Shown in pieces: positions 28,550-36,645 of a stretch of DNA of 64,000 nucleotides. The notes under the pieces are model-generated. The model saw only the letters and a list, made by a program, of their open reading frames with translations. It was not told the origin of the DNA and ran no database searches. Source of the DNA: Rhodoblastus sp963736175 (GTDB lineage Bacteria > Pseudomonadota > Alphaproteobacteria > Rhizobiales > Beijerinckiaceae); contig CAVTNU010000016.1 in the NCBI GenBank assembly GCA_963736175.1, positions 1 through 64,000 on the forward strand. The letters run 5' to 3'. Numbering within the stretch: position 1 is the stretch's first letter; each line of letters opens with the position of its first letter. Both the position numbers and the translations under genes were made by a program.

Positions 28550-28765
28550 ATGACCGCCATAAATCGGCACCTTGAGCGCGCTCTGATCGAGACGCATTAC
28601 GCCTTGGGCGAATTCCGCCTGAACGCGAGCAGCTGCCAAGAACCCGCCCGTGACGAGGTGAAGGAGGCCATTATCAGCGCGCTGCGAACCGCGCAAATCG
28701 CGCTCAATCTGGCCGTCGAACGATCGAAGGCCCTGTCCAGCGAACGGGCCCGCGACGCCATTTGA
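28550..28765 (+). CDS. Small helical protein of unknown function
   Basis: A predicted 71-residue, soluble, mostly helical product with balanced acidic and basic residues, start MTAINRHLERALIETHYALG. The frame is open a further 60 bases upstream, but that part is less protein-like. It converges on a membrane-protein gene. No motif is recognised; coding is supported only by composition and amphipathic helices. Confidence 0.4.
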   Translation: MTAINRHLERALIETHYALGEFRLNASSCQEPARDEVKEAIISALRTAQIALNLAVERSKALSSERARDAI

Positions 28766-28795
28766 CGATGGCGCGCTCGCTCTTCTCCTGAATTT

Positions 28796-29380
28796 TCAAA
28801 TCCGGCTTCCGGCCAGCCGCCGATAGAAAAACGCCGCTCCGCCGCCCGTCGCCGCCTCCGCCAAATCGAAGGATTCGGACTGTCCGAGACCGACAAGCGC
28901 GCAAAGATAGGCAAGACCGACGGCGATCAGGGCGCCGCCGCACAAATAGGCCAACGGATCGGACAGACCGAACGCGTTGAGAATTTTCCGCGTCGCCCAG
29001 ACGCAGGTCAGGGCGTCGGCGGCGGCGGACAGCAATTCCAAAAGCAGACGCAAGGGCGCCCCGATCGCGCCGGGGCCAAAAGCCTGCGCCAGGAACGAGG
29101 TCGTCTCGCCGCCGCGCCTTTGCGTTTCCAATGCGACGGCGGCCGAAAGACAGCTTGCCGCGATACAGGCGAGGTAGGCGGCCCGGCGCGACCAGGGGAC
29201 GCCGCCGCCCGCCGCCGCGATCGGCGGCTCGGACGATCTGGCTTGCCCCTCCACGCCAGTAAGGATCGCCGCGCGCTGCTCGGGCGTCAACTCAACGCGG
29301 AGATCGACGCCGGAAGCGCCCGGCGACGCGCGGAGCGCGGGGGCGATATTGCGGCGTCCAAAGGCGGTTTGCGGCGTCAT
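28796..29380 (-). CDS. Membrane protein of unknown function
   Basis: A 194-residue protein with a soluble N-terminal third (contains LTPEQRAAILTGVEG) and three to four hydrophobic segments: AAYLACIAASCLSAAVAL, an amphipathic LLLELLSAAADALTCVWA, and LAYLCGGALIAVGLAYLCALVGL. The C-terminal tail is short and basic. No conserved catalytic motif is visible. It is transcribed toward the small helical gene and away from the DUF1501 remnant. I do not recognise the family. Confidence 0.6.
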   Translation of the reverse strand: MTPQTAFGRRNIAPALRASPGASGVDLRVELTPEQRAAILTGVEGQARSSEPPIAAAGGGVPWSRRAAYLACIAASCLSAAVALETQRRGGETTSFLAQAFGPGAIGAPLRLLLELLSAAADALTCVWATRKILNAFGLSDPLAYLCGGALIAVGLAYLCALVGLGQSESFDLAEAATGGGAAFFYRRLAGSRI

Positions 29381-29669
29381 GGCGCCAGCATCGCACGTTC
29401 GCGTTCACGAAAGTTTGACGTCGTTCATCCGCGCTTCAGCCATGGCGTGCTCAACTGACGCTTCAACAGGACGCGGACGACAGTGGGTGCAGGCGAAGCC
29501 GCGACCAAGCCGCCCTCGCCGGCTCCGCCAGCCTGTCCGTCGGCGCTGTCGCGTCCTGCCGGGCGAGTGCTTCGACCCGCGCCTAGCGATCATCGCGCCG
29601 CGCCGCGCTCGGCGGAATGGCGGCGATCGCCTCCGTCGGCGACCCCGATTATCAGAGCCAGAGCGGCGC

Positions 29670-29864
29670 GGCGTTTACGACAGACCGGGACCGGCGGACG
29701 CCAAGCTCTATAAGAACCGCGACTTGAACCCGACGATCGATCTGCGCGGCGTGCTCAAGGGAGTTCTGGCCGAACATTTCGAGGCGCCGGCCGGACTGCT
29801 GGCGACGACGGTGTTTCCCGACAGCGCCGCGGTGGCGCCCTATAAGGGACTCGTGGCGGTGTGA
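29670..29864 (+). pseudogene. C-terminal remnant of a DUF1501-family protein
   Basis: The last 64 residues of a DUF1501-type protein are preserved (motifs AKLYKNRDLNPTIDLRGVLK and TVFPDSAAVAPYKGLV). DUF1501 proteins are usually about 400 residues and exported through Tat. The 290 bases upstream (29381-29669) do not encode the rest in any frame; they read as arginine/proline-rich shadow sequence. No partner DUF1800 gene is nearby. It is best explained as the tail of a deleted gene. Confidence 0.65.
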
Positions 29865-29987
29865 GCGGCCAAGGACAACAACGCCGGCTGGCGAAAATGG
29901 ACCGGTAGAGGTCGAGGGACTGATGAAAGTCCAGCGAATTGGCTTTGGCGCCACATGCGCGCGGCGCCAAAGCGTTTGCTTTCCGCG

Positions 29988-31235
29988 CTACGCCGCGGCT
30001 TGGGCCAACATGCTTTTTGGCTCGCGCACCCCGAAGATCACGATGAGAATGCCGAAACCCGCGGCAATCGTGGCGATTTTTAATATGATCGGAATGCCCA
30101 TGGATTCAGCCAGTCCGCCGGAAATCGCGGGCATGAGCGCGCCTCCTACAATCTCGCCAATTCCGACCACGAGTCCGGTCGCGGTGGCCGCGATCGCGGG
30201 AGGAACGGAGGCGTTGGTCAACGGCCCGACGTTGATCGACACCACGCCTGACGTGGTAAAGATGATGACGAACACCGCCGCGAAAAGCATGGCGGGTTCC
30301 GCCCCAATATTCATGAGCGCCAACAGGGCCGCCAGATCGATCAGAAGCGCGGCGATCATCACGGGTTTGCGGCCGAGCTTGTCGGAAAGGGCCGGCACCA
30401 GCACCATGCCAAGAAAGCCGCCCAATCCTTGTCCGGCCAGGACGAGTCCCATTTGATCGAGGCTGAGTTTCAAATGGTCGGTGAGATAATTCGGCAGGAA
30501 CGCCGACAGGACAATGAGCGTCGTCAGATAGCAGCACATCCCCAGGATATTGAAGATCACGTTGCGGTTGCCCAAAGCGTGGAGAAATCCGATGCTCTTT
30601 TCCGCCGTATGATCCGCTGTTGAATGCGGCGGGTCATGACGAATGACTTTGGCGATGAAGATCGCGACGATGAAGCCGGGTATCGCCGCCACCGCGAATA
30701 CCCAGTGCCAGCTCGGCAAGACTTTCAGCAGGGCTATGGCGATGACCGGGCCAAAACCAAGCCCGACGAGCGGTTGCGCCATCATCTGCAAACCAACATT
30801 CAGGCCGACGCGACTTGGCTTCGACGCTTCAACCGTGGTGACGATGCTCGCCGGCAGGAAGGCGCCTTCGGAAAGGCCCATGACGGCGCGAATGAGGACC
30901 AGACTCAATAATCCAGTGGCCAGTCCGGTCGTCGCGACGAGCGCCGAAAAAACCATCGCCGCGACGACGACAACGGGCTTATGGCCGAGGCGATCGGAAA
31001 TCTGTCCCGCAAAGATCGAGGCTATCCCCCAGGTCAGGGCAAGCACGGCGGATATGAGACCCAAATCCTGATAATTCAGGCCCAGATCCTTTTGAATGAC
31101 CGGAAACAACGGATTGATGATGAAGCGGTCGAGGCCGACGACGCCCATGCCGAGCGTCATGAGCGCGACCGCCTTGACCTCGTACGATTTATCCCAGCCG
31201 CCGCTGGCTTTGGTTGGACTGACTGATTCGATCAT
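29988..31235 (-). CDS. MFS transporter, probably for an aromatic or organic acid
   Basis: A 415-residue major facilitator with about 12 membrane segments. The motif A loop between segments 2 and 3 is GQISDRLGHKPV, and a second copy between segments 8 and 9 reads SDKLGRKPV. The ATG at 31235 is preceded by a strong GGGAGGAAA site; longer frames upstream lack support. It is the last gene of the meta-cleavage operon, 219 bases after the hydrolase gene, so import of the operon's aromatic substrate is the likely role. The family gives no firm substrate. Confidence 0.85.
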   Translation of the reverse strand: MIESVSPTKASGGWDKSYEVKAVALMTLGMGVVGLDRFIINPLFPVIQKDLGLNYQDLGLISAVLALTWGIASIFAGQISDRLGHKPVVVVAAMVFSALVATTGLATGLLSLVLIRAVMGLSEGAFLPASIVTTVEASKPSRVGLNVGLQMMAQPLVGLGFGPVIAIALLKVLPSWHWVFAVAAIPGFIVAIFIAKVIRHDPPHSTADHTAEKSIGFLHALGNRNVIFNILGMCCYLTTLIVLSAFLPNYLTDHLKLSLDQMGLVLAGQGLGGFLGMVLVPALSDKLGRKPVMIAALLIDLAALLALMNIGAEPAMLFAAVFVIIFTTSGVVSINVGPLTNASVPPAIAATATGLVVGIGEIVGGALMPAISGGLAESMGIPIILKIATIAAGFGILIVIFGVREPKSMLAQAAA

Positions 31236-31398
31236 TTTTATTTCCTCCCTTGAGAACAAGCCGTCCGGCATTGAACGACGCCGGTCGAGCTTGCGTTCGG
31301 CCGTTTCTGTTTTTTTATTCATTGCCCGCCGGCCCGCGCTTAGACCTCGCGGTTCAACGCACTAAGCTTCCGACGGACAGCGTGGTCGGCCGCCTCCA

Positions 31399-31426
31399 AA
31401 CCGCCAGGGCCTAGTCCCTGGCGGTT
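31399..31426. other. Strong hairpin between hydrolase and transporter genes
   Basis: A perfect 11-bp inverted repeat (AACCGCCAGGG and CCCTGGCGGTT, six-base loop). No T tract follows on the minus strand. It may protect the 3' end of the upstream mRNA or set a lower transporter level inside the operon. Confidence 0.5.
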
Positions 31427-31454
31427 CGGATCGTCGGCATAAATGTCCCGAGCT

Positions 31455-32330
31455 TCACCGACCGATCTCGCCCGTCGTCAGGTATCGACGGATGACCGTG
31501 TTGAATTCGTCCGGCGCTTCGTATTGCGGCCAGTGGGCGGCGTCAGCCTCCATTACATAAAGGGCGCCGTTCGGCGTGCGTTCGCAGGCGGCCTTCGCGG
31601 CGGCGACGTCGTGGATTGGATTGTCGCGCGTCCAAAGGAACAGCGTTTCCGCGACGATTTTCTCATAGGCGACAAGGTCGGCGTCGCTGTTGCGGGAAAA
31701 CTGCTTCTGCACAAGGGCTGTCGCCTTGAGCGCTTCCGGGCGACTGTAAATATTCAACCGGGTCTGAACCAATTCGTCGGTGAGCAGCGACCAATTCTTC
31801 TCGTGCATCAACCATTTCATTCTCGCGAGCACGGATTGATAGGTTGGCGCCTGACCCGCGCTTTTTTTGCTCAACTCGATGAGATTGGCGAGATCCTGCT
31901 TTCCCTTTTCGCTGACGATCGGCATTCCGGCCGCGGTGTTCAAAATAACGCGCAGCACACGTTCGGGATATCGAACCGCGAACCGGCCCGCTACCCAGCC
32001 GCCAAGCGATTCGCCGGAAATATGGGCGCGCTGAACTCCGAGCGAGTCCATGACTTCCCGCAAATGCTCCGCATAAACCTCGGGCGTGTATTCGATATCG
32101 AGTTTCTTTTCTGAAAGTCCGTGGCCGACGAAATCGAAAGCGATCACATGAAACTGATCCGACAGGGCGACAACGTTTTTAGCGTAGGCCTCCAGATGGC
32201 CGCCTATGCCGTGCGTGAATATCAATGCGTCTCCCTTGCCGCGTCCGGCTTCGGCGATCCGGGTCCGGCCGAAGGCAGGTGTCGCCACGTAGCGAATTTC
32301 CGCGTCGAAAAAATCGGTCCAAAGGCTCAA
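31455..32330 (-). CDS. Alpha/beta hydrolase, meta-cleavage C-C hydrolase type
   Basis: A 291-residue hydrolase of the MhpC/BphD/HsaD group that cleaves the carbon-carbon bond of ring-fission products. The nucleophile is Ser108 in GESLGG, the oxyanion motif is HGIGGH, the likely acid Asp lies in TRDNPIHD, and the His is in DAAHWPQYEAPDEF. The TTG at 32330 is chosen because GAGGAG precedes it at seven bases; an ATG at 32384, just after the dioxygenase stop, is possible but has a poor ribosome site. It follows the extradiol dioxygenase gene, as expected for step two of the pathway. Confidence 0.85.
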   Translation of the reverse strand: MSLWTDFFDAEIRYVATPAFGRTRIAEAGRGKGDALIFTHGIGGHLEAYAKNVVALSDQFHVIAFDFVGHGLSEKKLDIEYTPEVYAEHLREVMDSLGVQRAHISGESLGGWVAGRFAVRYPERVLRVILNTAAGMPIVSEKGKQDLANLIELSKKSAGQAPTYQSVLARMKWLMHEKNWSLLTDELVQTRLNIYSRPEALKATALVQKQFSRNSDADLVAYEKIVAETLFLWTRDNPIHDVAAAKAACERTPNGALYVMEADAAHWPQYEAPDEFNTVIRRYLTTGEIGR

Positions 32331-32388
32331 GGCGGCTCTCCTCAATTGAAAAGCGGAGGACGCCAGGTCCCCCGCTGATTCCATCCGA

Positions 32389-33285
32389 TCACGCAGCTTC
32401 GCTATGGGGCGCCGGAGGCCGATGTCCCCATTCGCTGAGGCGATCGAAGGACTTCACTCGCCATGTCGCGTCATCGACGACGAGCCCGCCGTAACCCAAC
32501 TCGATCGAGAAACCGGACGGCGTGCGCACGTAAAAAGAAAACATCTTGTCGTTGGGATGCATTCCAAGCGTCATTTCGATCGGAGCGCCGAGATCTTGCG
32601 CTCGGTCGTAGGCGTCGCCCACATCCGCGATATCGGCGACCTGAATCATCAAATGATGAATGTGCTTGGGTGTCGGCATCATGGCCGCCGCCATCGTGTG
32701 GTGGCGACCGTTGCAGTGAAGGAACGCCGCATCCGCGACGATTCCCGGCGCCAGTTCCTGGCGGATGTAATCGCTGATCTTGAAGCCGAGAAGGCCGATG
32801 TAGAAGTCGAGCGTGGTTTTCCTGTCCTTCTTCGAAATCAGGAAATAATGTCCCAGACCCTGCTCGCCGGTGACGAATGAAGACCGTAATGCCGAAGAGC
32901 GGAACGGAACATTGGTCAGCGCCGGACCATAGTAAAGTTCAACGCGGTTGCCGTCGGGATCCGTGCAGAGAAACAACAGCTCAACGCGGCGCGACGCCGC
33001 TTCTTCCGGCGACGCCTTGGTTACGACGACGCCGGCGGCCGCCAAACGCGCGACTATCGCCTGAAGATCGGCTTCGGACGCCGTCTCCCAGCCGGAAAAC
33101 GCCAAGTCGTCCTCCGGCCCTTTGGTGACGATGATGCGCTGCTCGTATTCATCCATCCGGAAGACCAGCTGATCCTCATCCTTGCGGGAAAGTTGAAGGC
33201 CTAAGATATCGACGCCGAATTTTTCCCACGCGGGAAGATTGCTGGCTTCGACGCCGACATAGCCGAATTGCGTGACGCTGCTCAT
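32389..33285 (-). CDS. Type I extradiol dioxygenase (BphC/HsaC-like)
   Basis: A 298-residue two-domain VOC-fold enzyme that opens a catechol ring next to the hydroxyls (meta cleavage). The predicted Fe(II) ligands are His146 (GLGHYFL), His211 (HIHHLMIQV) and Glu262 (FSIELGYG), almost the same positions as in biphenyl-type BphC. The active-site His is probably in GRHHTMA, about residues 194-198. The ATG at 33285 has AAGGAAA upstream; the open frame continues into the monooxygenase antisense and is not used. It sits between the monooxygenase and hydrolase genes. Confidence 0.92.
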   Translation of the reverse strand: MSSVTQFGYVGVEASNLPAWEKFGVDILGLQLSRKDEDQLVFRMDEYEQRIIVTKGPEDDLAFSGWETASEADLQAIVARLAAAGVVVTKASPEEAASRRVELLFLCTDPDGNRVELYYGPALTNVPFRSSALRSSFVTGEQGLGHYFLISKKDRKTTLDFYIGLLGFKISDYIRQELAPGIVADAAFLHCNGRHHTMAAAMMPTPKHIHHLMIQVADIADVGDAYDRAQDLGAPIEMTLGMHPNDKMFSFYVRTPSGFSIELGYGGLVVDDATWRVKSFDRLSEWGHRPPAPHSEAA

Positions 33286-33328
33286 GAGGGTTTCCTTCGC
33301 TTTTGTGTTTGGCGAGTTTGATCGGCGA

Positions 33329-34546
33329 TCAGGTGATCGGATGCTGGTTCGGCAGTCCGAGTAACGTGCCACCCGCGTTGGTTCCCAACTTGTCGAGATC
33401 CATGCAGACGTGGTTGGCGCCGGCCTGAATGTTTCGGAAAAACAGGCTGAGGATATTGTCGTTGTAGATGGCCTTGCCGCCGGCGCCCCGGAACAAGAGC
33501 ACGCTCGCCTCGGAACAAAGTTCGCCGACGGTCGCGGCGTCGCCGACATATTGCGCGCGTTTGTCGAGCGGGATCGGCTCTCCATTGAGGAGATAAGACT
33601 CGCATCCTTCCACGACTGAACGGATCAGATTGCTGGCCTGCCGAGCCTTGGCGTCGGCGAGCTGCACCCGTCGCTGCGCGGCCGGATTCACGCTGAGAGG
33701 CTGGCCGGTGATGTTGTCGCGACGGACTTGCAGCTGTTCGCGATAGGCGTTGACCATGCCCTTGGCCATTCCGGCGATCACCGAGGCGACGCCATTGTGA
33801 AAGGCCACGCCGAACGGGATGCGGTAATAGGGACTGGTGAAAGTTTTTAGGCCTGGGTCGCTGCCATGGGCGATGAAATGCTCGATGAACGAGTGCGAAC
33901 GATAGTCGGGAACGAAGCAACCCTTGACTTCGACATCTTTCGATCCTGTGCCGGACAGGCCGAAGACATCCCATGTGCCGTCGATGATCTCATAGTCGCC
34001 GCGCGGAATGAGAAAGACGCGAAAATCCGGAGGCGTTCCTTCGCCGGTCGGGACAAAGCCGCCGAGGAAGACCCATGTCGCGTGGTCGCAACCGCTGGAG
34101 AACTTCCATCGGCCCTTGACGTTATAGCCGCCCTCGACCTTCTGTCCGCCGCCGAACGGCGCATAGGACGAGGAGATGCGCACCTCGTTATTCGCCGTCC
34201 AAAGGTCCCTCGCCGCCTGCGGATCGAGAAGGGCGACCTCCCAATTGTGAATGCCAAGCACCATCAGCACCCAGCCGCTGGACGGACAGGCCGCCGCGAC
34301 CTCCTGGAGCACGCGATAAAAGGTCAGCGGGCTCATTTCGTAGCCGCCGAAGGCCTTGGGTTGCAGGATGCGGAAGAATCCGGCCTGCTGGAAATCCGCG
34401 ATGGTTTCATCGGAAACGCGACCCGCGGCTTCGCAAGCGAAGGCGCGCGCCCGCAAGGTCGGGAAAAGTGCTGTCGCGCGCGCGACGATTTCCTCGTCGG
34501 TGGGGATGGCTGCGGCGTCCGTGGCGACTTTTAAATGCGCGGTCAT
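33329..34546 (-). CDS. Two-component flavin monooxygenase, oxygenase subunit (HsaA-like)
   Basis: A 405-residue group D flavin monooxygenase with an acyl-CoA dehydrogenase fold, as in HsaA and the C2 oxygenase of 4-hydroxyphenylacetate hydroxylase. It should hydroxylate a phenol to a catechol with reduced flavin from the partner reductase. Motifs include FGGYEMSPLTFYRV, FSSGCDHATW, GLSGTGSKDV and a C-terminal ANHVCMDLDKLG. The ATG at 34546 follows GGAGGAAAC. It is 40 bases after the reductase and 43 before the dioxygenase. The phenolic substrate is unknown. Confidence 0.88.
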   Translation of the reverse strand: MTAHLKVATDAAAIPTDEEIVARATALFPTLRARAFACEAAGRVSDETIADFQQAGFFRILQPKAFGGYEMSPLTFYRVLQEVAAACPSSGWVLMVLGIHNWEVALLDPQAARDLWTANNEVRISSSYAPFGGGQKVEGGYNVKGRWKFSSGCDHATWVFLGGFVPTGEGTPPDFRVFLIPRGDYEIIDGTWDVFGLSGTGSKDVEVKGCFVPDYRSHSFIEHFIAHGSDPGLKTFTSPYYRIPFGVAFHNGVASVIAGMAKGMVNAYREQLQVRRDNITGQPLSVNPAAQRRVQLADAKARQASNLIRSVVEGCESYLLNGEPIPLDKRAQYVGDAATVGELCSEASVLLFRGAGGKAIYNDNILSLFFRNIQAGANHVCMDLDKLGTNAGGTLLGLPNQHPIT

Positions 34547-34586
34547 AGGTTTCCTCCGATTGTTATTGTGAAAGGCGTGATGATGT

Positions 34587-35114
34587 TTATCCGGCGTAAA
34601 ACGCGCCGTAGCGGCCATCGAGATACAAAAGCGGGCGGGTCTCTTCGCGGTAAGACGCCTCGATCACCGTTCCGAAAATGACGGAATGCGTTCCGTGATG
34701 GGCGATGCTGGCCCGGCGGCAAATCAGGGCCGCCTGTGCGTTTCGCAGCACGGCGGCGTCGCCAAACCGTCCCGACCGGTCGAAGAGTGTCTCGCGCTCA
34801 TGATGGGGCGCTCCGCCGGCGCAGAAACCAGCGATGTCCGCCTGATCTGCGCCGAGCACGTTGATCGTGAACGTCCCTTCCCGTTCTATCGGCGCCCGGA
34901 TCGCGCTGGTCTTGTTGATGCAAACCAAAACCGTCGGCGGCTCGAAACAGACTGACGTGACCGCTGTGGCCGTCGTCGCGAAGAATGATCCGTCGTCGCA
35001 TTTCACCGCGATGACATGTACGGTCGAAGCAACGCGGCGCAGGCTGAAACGCAATGCGGCGGTATCCACAGCGTTCACGTCTTTAGGCGAATTAACCATG
35101 GCGACAGAAGACAT
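34587..35114 (-). CDS. Flavin reductase component (HsaB/HpaC-like)
   Basis: A 175-residue flavin:NADH reductase of the split-barrel family that supplies reduced FMN or FAD to the monooxygenase encoded next to it. Motifs include GSFFATTATAVTSVCFEPPTV (the flavin-binding segment, Thr/Ser-rich), LVCINKTSAI and a C-terminal GTVIEASYREETRPLLYLDGRYG split by its active-site His region (IAHHGTHSV). The ATG at 35114 has GGAG eight bases upstream; 35132 and 35099 are alternatives. It is the first gene of the five-gene operon. Confidence 0.9.
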   Translation of the reverse strand: MSSVAMVNSPKDVNAVDTAALRFSLRRVASTVHVIAVKCDDGSFFATTATAVTSVCFEPPTVLVCINKTSAIRAPIEREGTFTINVLGADQADIAGFCAGGAPHHERETLFDRSGRFGDAAVLRNAQAALICRRASIAHHGTHSVIFGTVIEASYREETRPLLYLDGRYGAFYAG

Positions 35115-35358
35115 ACGTGTGCGCTCCAACAATATTGGTCGTGATAAGGCGCAATGTCCCGTTCGTTGAAATCGGCAAGACTTCGACGAGTATTTGCGCT
35201 ATGTTTGGCTACATGAATTAAAAATCAGCGCGCGACTTAATCGCGCCGTCCTCCCCTGCGTTTCTTCCCTTGCGGCGCTTGGCCGTTCATATATTTTTAT
35301 TGTCCGGGAAAAATAGCTCGAATTGTTTGGCCGACTCAAATTGAAATCAAACGATGCC

Positions 35359-35379
35359 GGTATCGATGGAATCGATACC
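35359..35379. promoter_or_regulatory. Palindromic LysR-type operator candidate
   Basis: In the 357-base gap (35115-35471) between the operon and its divergent LysR gene lies a perfect 9-bp inverted repeat, GGTATCGAT and ATCGATACC, with a three-base spacer. Its core fits the T-N11-A rule of LysR boxes. It is 93 bases upstream of the lysR start. AT-rich stretches at 35210-35235 and 35290-35345 may carry the promoters. The rest of the gap holds nothing recognisable. Confidence 0.6.
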
Positions 35380-35471
35380 AAGGGCGCCGGCGAGACGATG
35401 TCGATTGGTTCTGGGAAACAAAGGGCTGCATGAACAGGGCGAGCAATCCGCCAAGACGTAGGGGGTGATCA

Positions 35472-36413
35472 ATGGTCGACATCGCCGTTCTGAGAAACGC
35501 CAACCTCAATCGTCTTCCTGTTCTCTGGGAATTGCTGCGATGCCGAAATGTCAGTCTCGCGGCCGCCAATTTGAACTTGACGCAATCGACGGTGAGCGCG
35601 GCCCTCAAGAGTTTGAGGGAGTTTTTTGACGACGAGTTGCTGGTCCCGTCCGGCCGGGAGCTTGTTCTGACGGAGCGCGCCCGTGAAATGGTCCCACGTC
35701 TTGAGGCGACGCTGGATATTCTGGCGGAGCTCATCGGCGAGCCGGAATTTGAACCGGCCAAGGCCAACGGCGTTTTCCGCGTTTCAACGGCCGACTACGT
35801 TTCGGCGCTGCTTGTGCCGGATCTTTGTCGAACGCTGCAAATGCAGGCCCCGCATTTGACCGTTCAGATGGTGCCGGCGCGCGAAAAGGCGATCAGCGAA
35901 CTTCAAATGGGCTTGATCGATTTGGTCATCGGTCCCGAGCAAGTGTTCGACTGGATCGGCGCGGGCGATCACCGAGGCAGTTTCACATTGGAAAAGTGCT
36001 ACGTCGACCCGCTTGTGGGCATTCAGCGCGCGGGATCGGGCGTCGCCAATATGGACGTCGCCGCCTATTTGCGTCGTCCCCACGCCTCATTCCATCTGCA
36101 TAAGGAATTGCCCGCGAGCATCGAACACGACGTGCTGACGGCGATGCAGCTGAAGCAGAACAATCGGCTGTTGATTCCGGAGTTCACCCTGCTTCCGATG
36201 GTCGTCGCGAAATCGGACATGGTGTCCTTGGTGCCGCTTTCGATGGCGAAACACTTCAGTGGGAAATACGAAATTGAAACGTTCGAACCGCCGGTCGAAT
36301 TTCCTCCGCTGGTTCTCTGTCTCCTGTGGGTTCGAGGGCGCGAGAAGGAGGTGCGGTTCAAATGGTTTTTGAACGCGATTCGCGAAATATTTCATAATTT
36401 GGATAGCGAATAG
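35472..36413 (+). CDS. NodD-like LysR-family regulator of the meta-cleavage operon
   Basis: A 313-residue LysR regulator. The helix-turn-helix is near residues 23-42 (NVSLAAANLNLTQSTVSAAL), followed by a linker and an effector domain that resembles the NodD/PcpR/LinR branch, whose members often respond to aromatic compounds. It is divergent from the operon that starts at 35114, the classic layout for a pathway-specific activator. The effector is presumably the operon's phenolic substrate or an intermediate; that is inferred from position. Confidence 0.88.
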   Translation: MVDIAVLRNANLNRLPVLWELLRCRNVSLAAANLNLTQSTVSAALKSLREFFDDELLVPSGRELVLTERAREMVPRLEATLDILAELIGEPEFEPAKANGVFRVSTADYVSALLVPDLCRTLQMQAPHLTVQMVPAREKAISELQMGLIDLVIGPEQVFDWIGAGDHRGSFTLEKCYVDPLVGIQRAGSGVANMDVAAYLRRPHASFHLHKELPASIEHDVLTAMQLKQNNRLLIPEFTLLPMVVAKSDMVSLVPLSMAKHFSGKYEIETFEPPVEFPPLVLCLLWVRGREKEVRFKWFLNAIREIFHNLDSE

Positions 36414-36645
36414 GCGCGCTAGGAGCGGCGTGCGAGGCCAACCTGCGGCATACCGGGCGGCGCGGCGGGCCGCGCGGACGCAGCGCAAGACGCGGCCCGG
36501 TTTCATGATCGGCGCGACCCGCCGCGAAAACTCAGCCCTTGATCTTGTCTCTCGCCGAACAATTCCCCCGCTTGCTCGACAGCCCCGGCGCTTCTATGGT
36601 CCGCCGCCAAATCGACCGGAACATTCGAAGCATCGGGACAACGCC

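Noticed and set aside
36430..36645. N-terminal extension of aspC
   Set aside because: The extra 72 residues are Arg/Pro-rich without similarity, and the internal ATG gives the conserved family start.
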